IMG/VR virus record: IMGVR_UViG_3300033149_002467
Span: 1-41,852 of that record
Direction: 5' to 3' (one strand)
DNA: 41,852 nt
Source of the DNA: a virus
Shown piece after piece: positions 20,027 through 29,463 of the stretch. A program made the position numbers and the translations under genes. A model generated the notes under the pieces. That model was not told the origin of the DNA. It saw nothing but the letters and a program-made list of their open reading frames with translations, and did not search any database. Every line of letters starts with the position of its first letter. Position 1 is the stretch's first letter.

Positions 20027-21916
20027 TTGACTTCTCAAATAAAGCAAGATTATGAAACTGGTTTTGAAATAGCTACAAGGCAATTTAGAGAGTTTAACGA
20101 CAGGAACTTTTTTGATGTTTTAAGTGATAATCAAATGAAGTTCAACTCTTATGCCGAAGGCCCAAGTCAAGACCCAGAAGAGAGCTGGATGTGGCCTGGA
20201 GTAAGACCAATTACTAGAAATAAAGTAATGAGTTTAGCCGCTCACTTAACTTCATCTTTAATATTTCCTAATGTCTTTGCTCAAAACGAAGCAGATGAAG
20301 AAGACAGGAATATGGCGCAAGTGATGAAAGATTTAGTTAAGTGGCATATATTAAACACCAACTATGGTGTTTCTTTTGTTTTCGGAATAGTGGCAGCGTT
20401 AGTAAACCCTATGACATATTTCCATATTCAATATGCTCAAGTGCCACAAAAAATTAAGTTAAAAAAAGAAAATGGTGAAATAGAAGAAATTGAAGGAATT
20501 GATGATGAGTTTAGTGGAATTCAAGTAAGTGTGGTGCCCGGTGATGAAGTATATATTGCTGATCCTTATCAGTTTAATATTCAAAAGCAAGCATTTTTAA
20601 TAAGACGACGTTATATTAGTTATGCGGAAGCTGAAGGACTTTACAAAGACCATCGTTATTTTAAATATGTTGAGCCGGGAGTAAAAGCGCTATTTAACGA
20701 TGAAGACCAAACTTTTTATGATATTAGAATGGATGATGCTCCAACTACTTGCGAGGAAACAATTTATTATAATCGTCAAGAGGATTTAGAAGTTCACTTT
20801 ATTAACGGTATTTATATGGGTGAGGAGAATGTAAATGCTAATCGTATGAAGCATCGCACTAATAGAAATAAACCTAAATATCCTTATGTTCCTTTGCGTT
20901 ACGAACCTTATGATGAAGGCAGGTTCTTTTTTTCAAGAAGCGCGGTTGAGAGATTTATCCAAGATCAGGATTTAGTAGATATGTTATGGCGTTTAGTAAT
21001 TGATGCTACTCATATTAGCGTAAAACCACCATTAGCTGTTAGTGGAAATAACGAAAGAATAACCCCAGGGATTATGACACCATCAGCAGTTACTCAATTT
21101 AATGAAGGAACTAAGATAGAAAATTTAGGGCAGTATTCAAATCTTATTGGAGGAATTAACTTAATAAGAGAAACAGAACAATCAATAAATGAAAGCTCAC
21201 AAGCTCCACAACAGGCAGGACAAGCTGAAAAGGGCGCTCAAACTGCTTATGAGATAGCTACTCTTCAACAAAACGCTAGAATACAATTAGGATTAGCTGG
21301 TAAGATGATTATTTCAGCTGTTAAGGATTTAGGGGATTTGTTAGTAGATTTAATTATTATGCATCAAACCGTAGGAGAGGTTGATGAATTATCAGATGGA
21401 TTAAAGTTTAGAAACTTTTTATTGCCCGATGAAATAGAAAATGGAGAAAAGATTAGCAAGAAAATAGATTTTTCAGAAGAACTTATTGGTTTGCACTTAA
21501 CTGATAAAGAAATCCAAAAAAGAAATGACCAGCTAACTAAAGATACAGGTGGAATAGATAGTGGAATGTATATTTATAAGATTAACCCAAGAGTGTTTGC
21601 TAGTTTAAATTACAAGCTCCAAGTAGAAGCGGATGTGTTAATACCTAAAAATGAACAATTTGAAAAAGCCCTTAACTTAGAGGCATATGATAGAATGATA
21701 ATGAACCCTTATGCTGACCAAAGGGCTGTTTCAAGAGATTTCTTATTTGAAACATTAAAGAAAGGTGAAAGTAATAAGTATATGACAAAACAACCAATGA
21801 TGCCTCAAATGACATCACAGAGTGGCAAATCCCTTCAACTTCAAGGAAGTCCCTTAGTATCTCAAATGACGCAAAATCAAGGTATGGCAGGAGTAATGCC
21901 GGGCAAAGGTCAATAA
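20027..21916 (+). CDS. Portal protein
   Basis: The 629-residue protein lies between terminase and scaffold. Its features fit a podovirus-type portal: WMWPGVRPITRNKVMSLAAHLT near the N-terminus, a YRPY-like wing region, EQSINESSQAPQQAGQAEKG, then a helical stem. It forms the dodecameric ring for DNA passage. The start is uncertain. TTG 20027 is the first standard start, but the frame is open from 19931, and the segment NLPKEEKQVSKYQANKQVRD just upstream looks protein-like, so the true start may be a rare ATA/ATT codon at 19958-19961. Confidence 0.8.
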   Translation: MTSQIKQDYETGFEIATRQFREFNDRNFFDVLSDNQMKFNSYAEGPSQDPEESWMWPGVRPITRNKVMSLAAHLTSSLIFPNVFAQNEADEEDRNMAQVMKDLVKWHILNTNYGVSFVFGIVAALVNPMTYFHIQYAQVPQKIKLKKENGEIEEIEGIDDEFSGIQVSVVPGDEVYIADPYQFNIQKQAFLIRRRYISYAEAEGLYKDHRYFKYVEPGVKALFNDEDQTFYDIRMDDAPTTCEETIYYNRQEDLEVHFINGIYMGEENVNANRMKHRTNRNKPKYPYVPLRYEPYDEGRFFFSRSAVERFIQDQDLVDMLWRLVIDATHISVKPPLAVSGNNERITPGIMTPSAVTQFNEGTKIENLGQYSNLIGGINLIRETEQSINESSQAPQQAGQAEKGAQTAYEIATLQQNARIQLGLAGKMIISAVKDLGDLLVDLIIMHQTVGEVDELSDGLKFRNFLLPDEIENGEKISKKIDFSEELIGLHLTDKEIQKRNDQLTKDTGGIDSGMYIYKINPRVFASLNYKLQVEADVLIPKNEQFEKALNLEAYDRMIMNPYADQRAVSRDFLFETLKKGESNKYMTKQPMMPQMTSQSGKSLQLQGSPLVSQMTQNQGMAGVMPGKGQ

Positions 21917-21929
21917 AAAATACAAAATT

Positions 21930-22058
21930 ATGAAGAAAAAACAAAAAAAACCAAAGACTTCTGAAGAAATCTTAGTAGAAAAAGCTAAGAAAAAAGCTGA
22001 AAGGCGAGCTAAGGTTGTAGAAGTTTATAAAAATCAACATACAAGAAATAGACAATAA
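21930..22058 (+). CDS. Small basic peptide, 42 aa
   Basis: The peptide is Lys/Arg/Glu-rich and predicted as a single helix (SEEILVEKAKKKAERRAKVV). It lies 13 bases after the portal stop and two bases before the next gene. Perhaps a nucleic-acid-binding head accessory. No family. Confidence 0.5.
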   Translation: MKKKQKKPKTSEEILVEKAKKKAERRAKVVEVYKNQHTRNRQ

Positions 22059-22060
22059 TT

Positions 22061-22483
22061 ATGGATGAAGAAAAACAAACAAAACAAAAGAAAGTGCCAT
22101 TACCAGAGTTTCATCAACCTACTGGTCCAAAAATGGTGGGTACAAAAGAATCTCGTGATAAAACAGGTACTTTTTACGAAAGTTCCCCAGGCGCTTTAAA
22201 AGATGCTGAACCATACAAAGACGACCCGCAATATGCCTGTTATTTAACAGAGATATTTGTTAATAAGTATTTGGGATATGTATATGGTTTTGATAAATGG
22301 TTAAAAAATTCTGGTTGTAAAGGCGAAATTAGAAAGAAACTTGATGCAATTAAGTATAATAGTAAAAAAGGAAGCAAAGAAGAAATGATGCATACAAGAA
22401 TTAAAAGGGACAAAGAACGAAAAGTTGCATTAGCCAAGAAAAGGCGAGCTAAATTACAAAGACAATTAGATGGAGAAATTTAA
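22061..22483 (+). CDS. Hypothetical protein of the head region, 140 aa
   Basis: The hydrophilic product has a Pro-rich N-terminus (PLPEFHQPTGPKM), a middle (PYKDDPQYACYLTEIFVNKYLGY) and a basic helical tail (KRDKERKVALAKKRRAKLQRQ). It overlaps the next gene by 14 bases. Its position suggests a head-assembly or DNA-binding accessory; no family recognised. Confidence 0.6.
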   Translation: MDEEKQTKQKKVPLPEFHQPTGPKMVGTKESRDKTGTFYESSPGALKDAEPYKDDPQYACYLTEIFVNKYLGYVYGFDKWLKNSGCKGEIRKKLDAIKYNSKKGSKEEMMHTRIKRDKERKVALAKKRRAKLQRQLDGEI

Positions 22484-22784
22484 CCCCGTACATCCTAGTT
22501 TGGTTTTATGGAATAGACAGGAACGAAAGGGCGATAAAATGGTAAATGCTGTTTATTTAGGTGATAAGAAATTGGAAAATGAGCAAATAAAAGAGTTAAA
22601 ACGAGAGGTAAAAGAATTAAAGCGAAGTAATTTGTGGAAGCTCTTAATGGATTATTTACTTTATCATCAACAGGAATATTTGATAAAAGATGCTAAAAAT
22701 TGGGATGATACACTGTATGGCAGAGCAGCAATTTACAATTTAAGAAATTTACAAAAGTTAGTAGATGATATTTTAAGCTGGTAG
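22470..22784 (+). CDS. Hypothetical coiled-coil protein, 104 aa
   Basis: The product has a short N-terminal WNRQERKG segment, a coiled coil (about 37-55, QIKELKREVKELKRSN) and an aromatic C-terminal helix (LLMDYLLYHQQEYLIKDAKNWDDTLYG). Its stop codon lies in the base of the long hairpin at 22780. Confidence 0.55.
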   Translation: MEKFNPVHPSLVLWNRQERKGDKMVNAVYLGDKKLENEQIKELKREVKELKRSNLWKLLMDYLLYHQQEYLIKDAKNWDDTLYGRAAIYNLRNLQKLVDDILSW

Positions 22785-22840
22785 ATGTTCTAATGGATGC
22801 TTAACTTACTAGCGGTTAAGTATCCATTAGGGCATCTACC
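22780..22840 (+). other. 26-bp near-perfect hairpin
   Basis: 22780-22805 pairs with 22815-22840 at every position, with only three G-U pairs, closing a nine-base loop (TTACTAGCG). No U-tract follows. It separates the portal-accessory genes from the scaffold/capsid genes and could be an RNase III-type processing site or a barrier. The 22841-22919 leader also contains a CGGCA/TGCCG hairpin but no gene. Confidence 0.8.
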
Positions 22841-22919
22841 CTACTGGATAGCTTGTTGCCAGTTAAGTTGAAAAAAACAAGTTTAATGCGGCAGTTATGC
22901 CGACTTATAAAATAACTTT

Positions 22920-23612
22920 ATGGCTGACATAAAAGAAAGTCCTCAAGTGGAAGAACCACAAGAGGCGAAAGACCCTCAAGCAGCCGAGGAGTCAAAACCA
23001 GAAGAAAAACCTTTTGAAGCTCCACAAGAGCCTCAAAAGGATAGCTCTTCACAACCAATTGACTACAAAGGTGAGCTTGAGAGAGCAAAGAAAGCTATTA
23101 TTGGCCTTAAAAAGGAAAATAAGGAGCTTAAAAAAGATCCTGATAAAGAAAAACCTCGTTTAGATGAAGAAGACATCAATCAAAGAATTGAAGAATCTAT
23201 TGCTGAACGGATAAAGCAAGAAATGGAAGGATTTAAAGTCGCCTCTACTAGATCGCAAGCCGAGATAGTAGTAGGACAACTTACTTCCAATAAGGACGAA
23301 CAAGATCTCATTCTGCATCATTACGAAAACTCTATTAGGATTACAGGGAATTTAAAGAATGACCTTGAAAACGCTCAAGCGCTTGCAAATAAACGTAAGC
23401 TCACAGCTCAAAATGCCGAACTCAAGCGGGCAATGTCTTCAAAAGAGAACATTAGCAAACCTGCTGGAGCTGGGGCAAAGCCAAATCCACCTGCTAAAGC
23501 GCCAGAATTGAATGCAGATACTGTTAAATTTTTGCAATCAAGAGGCGCTAAAGTAAACAAAGATGGTAAATGGCAATTCCCTAATGGCAGAATATACGAG
23601 CCAGAAGAATAG
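22920..23612 (+). CDS. Capsid scaffolding protein
   Basis: The 230-residue protein begins with about 50 acidic, Pro/Gln-rich residues (VEEPQEAKDPQAAEESKPEE), continues with coiled-coil helices (about 50-155), and ends with a Pro/Ala linker and a basic tail (KFLQSRGAKVNKDGKWQFPNG). This is the usual make-up of HK97-type scaffold proteins, and it sits directly before the decoration and capsid genes. The basic C-terminus would contact the capsid shell. Confidence 0.75.
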   Translation: MADIKESPQVEEPQEAKDPQAAEESKPEEKPFEAPQEPQKDSSSQPIDYKGELERAKKAIIGLKKENKELKKDPDKEKPRLDEEDINQRIEESIAERIKQEMEGFKVASTRSQAEIVVGQLTSNKDEQDLILHHYENSIRITGNLKNDLENAQALANKRKLTAQNAELKRAMSSKENISKPAGAGAKPNPPAKAPELNADTVKFLQSRGAKVNKDGKWQFPNGRIYEPEE

Positions 23613-23666
23613 CTGAAAAACTAAAGTCGGCAGTTATTGGTAGTCAATTGTAATTACAGCTTTAAT

Positions 23667-24188
23667 ATGGCACGAGGAAATTATGAAGTCCTGAAGCATA
23701 GCGGAGGGACTAGGGAATATCCAGTGCAAGATAGGACTAGTTCAAGCCAAACTGCTGCTTATCTTCCAGGTGAGCCATTAAAACAAGGCACAACTCCTTA
23801 TGTTATTGCTTTGGCTACTGGCGATCCTGAAGTTGGAACTGACCAATTTATTGGTGTAACTGCTATTGGTTCAACCGAAACCTCATCTGCCGATGGGGTT
23901 GTTGTCGTTGAAACAATTTTACCAGTTAAGACAGTTTTAAGAGCCAGAGCTACAACCACTGCTAATGTTGATACTCAAGCAGAGATTGATGCATTAAAGG
24001 GTGATTGGGTTTGTGGCGATTTAAGCGGTACAGGCACCAATGGTTCAGCCGCAGTATTTACGATTGATGAAGACGAGACCGATGATCCTAATGTTCACGG
24101 CTTTAAGATTCTTGACGGCGATCCAGTATCTTATAAACTTGAATTTATCTGTCATGCAATGTCATCCGAAGCTGCTCCATACTTATAA
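23667..24188 (+). CDS. Head decoration-like protein
   Basis: The 173-residue product is beta-rich with small residues (PLKQGTTPYVIALATGDPE, FIGVTAIGSTETS), like lambda gpD-type or other small capsid decoration proteins encoded just upstream of major capsid genes. ATG 23667 (MARGNYEV) is chosen over 23637, which lacks homology-like sequence and overlaps the leader. Confidence 0.65.
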   Translation: MARGNYEVLKHSGGTREYPVQDRTSSSQTAAYLPGEPLKQGTTPYVIALATGDPEVGTDQFIGVTAIGSTETSSADGVVVVETILPVKTVLRARATTTANVDTQAEIDALKGDWVCGDLSGTGTNGSAAVFTIDEDETDDPNVHGFKILDGDPVSYKLEFICHAMSSEAAPYL

Positions 24189-24191
24189 TAT

Positions 24192-25139
24192 ATGCCTTTA
24201 CATAAAGGGACTGCCCCAAGCGCAGTAAAGACAGCGATTGACGATGTGGTTTATGCGGAATATGACCGCGAAGATGAACCACAAGAAGTATTGGCTACTA
24301 ATGGAATTTTCTTTAAGCAACTAAGTTCTAGTCAAGGAGCTGAAATCTTTGAAGAATATTCTGGTGTGGGTGGCTTTACTACTCACGATGAGCGTGAGGA
24401 CATTGATGAAGCAAGTGTATATCTAGCTAATCAAACAACTTATACTCATAACAACTATAAAAGAGCATTACCTATTTCGGTAGAGTTCTTTGAAGATGAT
24501 AAGCATATGGTTGTTAATAAGAGTATTGAAAGATTTGGTATGAGAGCTAGAACAACAAGGGATAAGTATGCATTCCAGCAAAGCTATGGTGACGCGTTTA
24601 GTGGAGCAACCACTCCTGATGGGAGCGCTTTACTCTCTAACTCTCACACATCGGTTATGGGTGATACTATTGATAACCTTGTAACAGCTGCTTTATCTCC
24701 TGACAATCTAGCCACCTTAATCAAGACATTAAGGGTTCAAAAAGCCCAAGATGGTGAGTTAGGTGGTCAGAATGCCGCTGGATTACTTGTTTCTCCAAAT
24801 GACTTTAAGGAAGCAACTACAATTACTGATTCTACTTTGGAACCCCAATCAACAGATAATGATATTAACTATGTTTCAAACATCTACCCCGGTATGGTAT
24901 GTGGAACTAGCGCGTATTTAGATAGCAGTTTTAACACTGCCAACTCAAATACCGACACATCTTATTTTGTTGTAAGCAGAAATCATAATATCACCAGATG
25001 GGAAAGATTAGGTCTTACGACCAAACTTCTTTCACCTGCTGATTTGAAAGAAGATGAATGGTACTACAAAGCGAGATTCAGAGAAATTGTAGGATGTTTA
25101 GGATGGGAAGGAATTGTTGGTAGTAATGGAACTACATAA
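24192..25139 (+). CDS. Major capsid protein
   Basis: The 315-residue protein directly follows the scaffold and decoration genes and precedes the connector genes. Elements typical of the HK97 fold in Mu gpT-like capsids are visible: EEYSGVGGF, TTYTHNNYKRALPISVEFFED (E-loop and spine), KYAFQQSYGDAF, LLVSPNDFKEA, and a C-terminal YFVVSRNHNITRWERLGL block. It probably forms the icosahedral shell, perhaps with help from the phage GroEL (inference). Confidence 0.8.
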   Translation: MPLHKGTAPSAVKTAIDDVVYAEYDREDEPQEVLATNGIFFKQLSSSQGAEIFEEYSGVGGFTTHDEREDIDEASVYLANQTTYTHNNYKRALPISVEFFEDDKHMVVNKSIERFGMRARTTRDKYAFQQSYGDAFSGATTPDGSALLSNSHTSVMGDTIDNLVTAALSPDNLATLIKTLRVQKAQDGELGGQNAAGLLVSPNDFKEATTITDSTLEPQSTDNDINYVSNIYPGMVCGTSAYLDSSFNTANSNTDTSYFVVSRNHNITRWERLGLTTKLLSPADLKEDEWYYKARFREIVGCLGWEGIVGSNGTT

Positions 25140-25155
25140 TCCTTGCAATTGGGCT

Positions 25156-25179
25156 GGGCGGTAGTTCTTACTGCCGCCC
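25156..25179 (+). terminator. Strong hairpin after the capsid gene
   Basis: GGGCGGTAG (25156-25164) pairs with CTGCCGCCC (25171-25179), with one G-U pair and a six-base loop. The following sequence has no U-tract, so this may stabilise the capsid mRNA end rather than terminate. Confidence 0.6.
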
Positions 25180-25195
25180 CACCCTGTAAAAATCT

Positions 25196-25918
25196 ATGAC
25201 TAAAAAAAGCAAAGAAAAATTAAAGAATGTCTTTATAGGAGTTCTTGCTGGATTGATTGTTTTAGGTATTGGCAATATTTTTATTGCCAGAGCAGCAGGA
25301 TTGGGAAGTTTCTTAGATGCTAATGATTTAGAATTTCTATTGAAAATGGTTCTCAATCAAGCTCAAGGCGGTGAATCCTTTGGTGGTTATACTAGAGGAT
25401 ATTGGGATAGCGCTGATGGTTATTATGTTGATGGCACAGCTATTATTGATGGTAGTGGAAATATCTCTATGTCAGGCGCATTAACTGTTACTGGCGAAAC
25501 TAACCTTGCTAAAACAATTGAAGGTGGTTCAAGTGGCACTATTGGTTGGAATAATGTGACTAGCACAGCAGCCGATTGGTGTGAGAATAAAATTGTTAGA
25601 TGGAGAGGAGATGAAAATACTACTTTAGGTATGGCCAGCTCTTCTGATTTAATTGCTGATTGTATTCCGACTATTGGTGATACAACCAGAGTTTTATTTA
25701 ACAATTTTTCTACTAATACTGCGAGTGTAATCATTAAGACCACTGATGGCGCGGCAGGAACTATGGTAATGCTTGCTAACGCAACATCAACTACCGCAAT
25801 AAGTGAACCCGTTGATTCAATGGTTCTTCCTAAAAAGAGTTACGCTCTTGTTGAAATTACTAATTTAACAGGCGCAACTACAACTGTTGCAGTGACTCGT
25901 ATGAAGAATACCGATTAA
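25196..25918 (+). CDS. Sec-exported or membrane-anchored structural-like protein
   Basis: The 240-residue product has a basic N-terminus and a membrane helix (about residues 11-30) followed by ARAAG, a plausible signal peptidase site. The rest is beta-rich and Ser/Thr-rich (DGSGNISMSGALTVTGETN) with no enzymatic motif. Its position among virion genes suggests a head fibre or surface protein, but the export signal is unexpected for a virion component. Confidence 0.6.
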   Translation: MTKKSKEKLKNVFIGVLAGLIVLGIGNIFIARAAGLGSFLDANDLEFLLKMVLNQAQGGESFGGYTRGYWDSADGYYVDGTAIIDGSGNISMSGALTVTGETNLAKTIEGGSSGTIGWNNVTSTAADWCENKIVRWRGDENTTLGMASSSDLIADCIPTIGDTTRVLFNNFSTNTASVIIKTTDGAAGTMVMLANATSTTAISEPVDSMVLPKKSYALVEITNLTGATTTVAVTRMKNTD

Positions 25919-25926
25919 CTTGGATT

Positions 25927-25974
25927 CCTAGCCCCTCATTCCTTGCAGAGGGGCTAGGGGTCTAATAACTTTTT
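25927..25974 (+). terminator. Terminator-like hairpin
   Basis: CCTAGCCCCTC (25927-25937) pairs perfectly with GAGGGGCTAGG (25948-25958) around a 10-base loop. A TTTTT run ends at 25974, just before the next ATG. Confidence 0.6.
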
Positions 25975-26439
25975 ATGACAAAAAACAATATTACAATATC
26001 ACTTATAATCATTGCTTTATTAGGTATTATTGGCGCGCAGTATTTTTCAAGCAGTGGGCGGCCATTTGGAGCCATTTCAATTTTAAGCGGCCCAACTTCA
26101 AATACTGTATTCGTAAATACTACAAGTTCAGGAGTTATTTTATCAGCTACTAATCAAGTTAGTTACCGAGCAATTTGCTCAACAGCGACAACTACTTGGT
26201 CAGGTGGCGGTGAGATAATCACTTTATTAGTGGCTACTAGCAGTGAAGTTTCTACTGTTGACCCCGCAGTTGGTCTTTACCGAGCAGGAGGTGGGGCAGA
26301 TGCTAGTTATATTTTAACTTTTGAACAACCTTGTATAGAATTTGTTAATGGCAAAAATTTAACAAATAGAACTATTTACGGTGTGGCAACATCTACCCAA
26401 GAAGGCGTAGATTATTATGTAACAACCATTGAACAATAA
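25975..26439 (+). CDS. Signal-anchored beta-rich protein
   Basis: The 154-residue product has an N-terminal membrane or signal helix (about 7-24, SLIIIALLGIIGAQYF), then a Thr/Ser-rich beta region with two or three cysteines. It resembles the gene at 25196 in layout. Its stop overlaps the next ATG by one base. Role unknown; perhaps displayed on the envelope or an unusual virion decoration. Confidence 0.6.
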   Translation: MTKNNITISLIIIALLGIIGAQYFSSSGRPFGAISILSGPTSNTVFVNTTSSGVILSATNQVSYRAICSTATTTWSGGGEIITLLVATSSEVSTVDPAVGLYRAGGGADASYILTFEQPCIEFVNGKNLTNRTIYGVATSTQEGVDYYVTTIEQ

Positions 26440-27635
26440 TGGCTACAATAGGCAATGTAAAAGATTCCCTTACAGGGATGTTACATGGACAGACTTTAAA
26501 TAAAATCAAGAACATTAACCGATTATTCCAGCGAGCTGGAGATAGTTTGCTTTCAAGAATTGACCCACCTGAAACAATACGAATAAGCCAAATAAGCAAT
26601 GCTATTCACGAGGAAATTTATGATTACACAGCTCCTTCTGATTTAAAAGATGAAAAAGTAATTGATATTCGTCCGCAGGTAAACAGAACTTCAAGCGATA
26701 ACCCAATGCAGTATTTCAGTAAACCTTTTGACCTTAAAAAGGCAAATAATGGGTTTGCTATAAGATACGACACAGGGACTAAAAGTTTAAGATTTTCAAA
26801 AGATGTTAGCCCTAATAGAAAAGTGCTGCATAATATGAATAGTTTAACAGCTAATGGCTCTTGGTCAGCAGATGGCGCAGATGCTTCTAATTTAACAGTA
26901 GATACTTTAAATTACGCTCAAGGCAATGCATCGTTTAATTTTGACTTAACAGGAAGTGGAATGACAGGATATATAGAAAATAGTGATATGACTGCTGTGG
27001 ATTTATCAGATGAAGAAAACCAAGCAAAGATATTTGTTTGGGTCTATATTCCTGATACCTCAATTATTACTAATTTTATACTTTATTGGGGTAGTTCGTC
27101 TTCAGCTTATTGGAGCGCAACTGTAACTAGTCCTCACGATGTTTCAAGTTTTAAAACTGGATGGCAATTACTTGCCTTTGATTGGAATGGGGCAACTGAA
27201 ACAGGCAGCCCTAGCAGCAGCGCAATAAATTATTTAAGATTAACCGTAACTTACGATGGTACAGCTGATACTGATTTAAGAGTAGATGAAATATCTTGTT
27301 CAAGAGGGGAGATTTTTGAAATTGAGTATTATTCAAATTATTTATTCAGAACATCAAGTGGTGTTTGGCAAGAAAACACTTCAGATGACACTGATATACT
27401 TAATCTAGGAAATGATGGAGTGCAGATTTATACTTTAGAATGCTTAAAGGCTTGCGCTCAACAAATACAAGGTGTAGATAGTGGATTTGATATGAATTAT
27501 GTAGAAAATGAATTATCAGGATTAGAAGGACTTTATACAAAGTACAAATTTGAACATCCCAGCCAAGCTATAAAGAAAAAGGATTATTACCGTCCATTAA
27601 GGTTCACAGGAACCAGAGCTTCATTTTTACGATAA
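26439..27635 (+). CDS. Tail-tube/connector protein A-like with inserted beta-sandwich
   Basis: The 398-residue product has an N-terminal part (1-125) and a C-terminal helical part (about 315-398, LECLKACAQQIQGVDSGFD) that together have the size of podovirus tail tubular protein A. Between them lies about 190 residues of beta-rich sequence (GSWSADGADASNLTVD through LRVDEISCSRGE) typical of carbohydrate-binding or LamG-like sandwiches. It would form the ring below the portal; the insert may stick outward and bind glycans (inference). Confidence 0.55.
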   Translation: MATIGNVKDSLTGMLHGQTLNKIKNINRLFQRAGDSLLSRIDPPETIRISQISNAIHEEIYDYTAPSDLKDEKVIDIRPQVNRTSSDNPMQYFSKPFDLKKANNGFAIRYDTGTKSLRFSKDVSPNRKVLHNMNSLTANGSWSADGADASNLTVDTLNYAQGNASFNFDLTGSGMTGYIENSDMTAVDLSDEENQAKIFVWVYIPDTSIITNFILYWGSSSSAYWSATVTSPHDVSSFKTGWQLLAFDWNGATETGSPSSSAINYLRLTVTYDGTADTDLRVDEISCSRGEIFEIEYYSNYLFRTSSGVWQENTSDDTDILNLGNDGVQIYTLECLKACAQQIQGVDSGFDMNYVENELSGLEGLYTKYKFEHPSQAIKKKDYYRPLRFTGTRASFLR

Positions 27636-27641
27636 TTATGT

Positions 27642-29462
27642 ATGCCAGACAAATTTTCAATATTAAATCAAGATAAGAATGGTAACACTAGGTTTTTGGG
27701 ATATATGACTAAGTCTGACGCAATCAATACCCCACCTGGTTTTTTAACAGAAGGAAGTCAAAATGTTCTTATCAATCAAGAAGAAAAGATAGCTATTAGA
27801 GGTGGCTATACTCTTTTTGGGGCAGCTGATACCACAGCTAATGCAATAGATAGCGCCTATGACTGGCTAAATAGCAGTGGAACCAAGATAGCCCTACGAA
27901 AGTTTAACACTACGCTCCAATTTTACGACGCAAATGTTGGCGCTTGGACAAGTTTTGTTGACACCTTTTCCACTAACCAAATGCAATTTGATGGCTCTTA
28001 CTGGGATAATACAGAAATCATAGATTTACTTCTATTTGTTAATGGCACAGACAATATGTATGACTGGTCAGGAGCAATTACTACGCTTAAATCAGCAACA
28101 GCTAACACATTAACTAAAAATGGCGCGACTACTTGGGCGCAAGAGAGATTTTTACAAAATGGCGCGCGAAAGGTAACTATAAATGGCACAGAATATACTT
28201 ACACAGGCGGAGAGAATACCACTACATTAACTGGAGTAACTCCAAATCCATCAGGAGAAGCTGCTGGCTCAACTGTCTTTCAAAGTATTCGGATAAATGT
28301 TAACACTCCAGCCGCTAATTTTTTCTCAACGGATATTAGGGTATTAAATAATCGTGTTTGGGTAGTATCAGACACATCACAATTAGTTTATGTTTCTAAA
28401 AATACTGATTTTACTGATTATACCTTTTCTTCCCCTCGTGTAGCTGGTGAAGGAAACTTAATACGAATAGACAGCCGAGGAATAGCTTTAGAAGTGTTAG
28501 ATAATGGAATGATGATATTTTCAGGAGAAGATGATATTTACAAATCAAAGCAACAAACTATTGATGTAGGTGGAACTTTAACAGAAGCTGAAAGTTTAGA
28601 CAAACTAAAAACATCAAGCGGACAATCAGCCCAATCGCCTAATTTGGTAACAAAAATAGGGGATATGGTTGCTTGGATAAGCCACGAACCAGTATTAAGA
28701 ATAATAGGAAGCCAGCCAAATTTAGAAAATCCACAAATGGTCAACCTATCAGATCCAATAAAACCAGATTTTGACAATGCAACTTTTACCAATGGCCATA
28801 TTAAATTTCACAAACAAAGAATTTATATCTCACTTCCAAACGATGGTGAAGTATTTATTAACGAGCTTTTAGTGGATGCTCAAGGAAGAGAAAGACGTTT
28901 ATGGCAACCACCTCAAATTTTACCAGTTAGAATGTTTGCTGTTATTTCGGGAGATATTTATGGACATTCAAACACAGTTCAAGAAACCTACAAACTATTT
29001 GATGGCACAGATGATAATGATGGAAGTTTCAAAGCTCTTGCCTATCTTTCTTATAGGAGCTTTGCGGATAGAGTAAGCCAAAAGAACTTTGACGAATATT
29101 ATGTAGAGGGCTCTATTTCAGGCAACACTTCCTTAAAGGTAACATTTAGATATGACAGTGGTGGAGCAAGCGGTGAGGTAGAGAATACGATTGACGGTAG
29201 TGATAGCGATATATTGTTTGAAAGCACTCAAAGTGGCAGTTTGGGCGATAATCCTTTGGGTGATGCTCCTTTGGGAGATTATCCAAATGCGGTAACAACA
29301 GATTTAGTTCACTTTGAAACAATCATTGAAGCTGCTAAAGTTGATTGTTCTAAGTTTCAGATAATTTTTGAAACAGATGATATTGACCAGCAATGGACAC
29401 TTTTAGCGATAGGTCCGAACGCTAAAATGAGTGGAAGTATTAATACAACTATTAAAAAATAA
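27642..29462 (+). CDS. Tail tubular protein B-like (tail tube/stabilisation protein)
   Basis: The 606-residue beta-rich protein starts with INTPPGFLTEGSQNVLINQE, has propeller-like repeats through residue 450, and near the end a DNPLGDAPLGDYP segment, which recalls the LG-repeat region of T7 gp12-like nozzle proteins. It follows the tail-tube A-like gene and would complete a short podovirus tail. An in-frame upstream start is not available (the ATG at 27637 is out of frame). Confidence 0.65.
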   Translation: MPDKFSILNQDKNGNTRFLGYMTKSDAINTPPGFLTEGSQNVLINQEEKIAIRGGYTLFGAADTTANAIDSAYDWLNSSGTKIALRKFNTTLQFYDANVGAWTSFVDTFSTNQMQFDGSYWDNTEIIDLLLFVNGTDNMYDWSGAITTLKSATANTLTKNGATTWAQERFLQNGARKVTINGTEYTYTGGENTTTLTGVTPNPSGEAAGSTVFQSIRINVNTPAANFFSTDIRVLNNRVWVVSDTSQLVYVSKNTDFTDYTFSSPRVAGEGNLIRIDSRGIALEVLDNGMMIFSGEDDIYKSKQQTIDVGGTLTEAESLDKLKTSSGQSAQSPNLVTKIGDMVAWISHEPVLRIIGSQPNLENPQMVNLSDPIKPDFDNATFTNGHIKFHKQRIYISLPNDGEVFINELLVDAQGRERRLWQPPQILPVRMFAVISGDIYGHSNTVQETYKLFDGTDDNDGSFKALAYLSYRSFADRVSQKNFDEYYVEGSISGNTSLKVTFRYDSGGASGEVENTIDGSDSDILFESTQSGSLGDNPLGDAPLGDYPNAVTTDLVHFETIIEAAKVDCSKFQIIFETDDIDQQWTLLAIGPNAKMSGSINTTIKK

Positions 29463-29463
29463 T

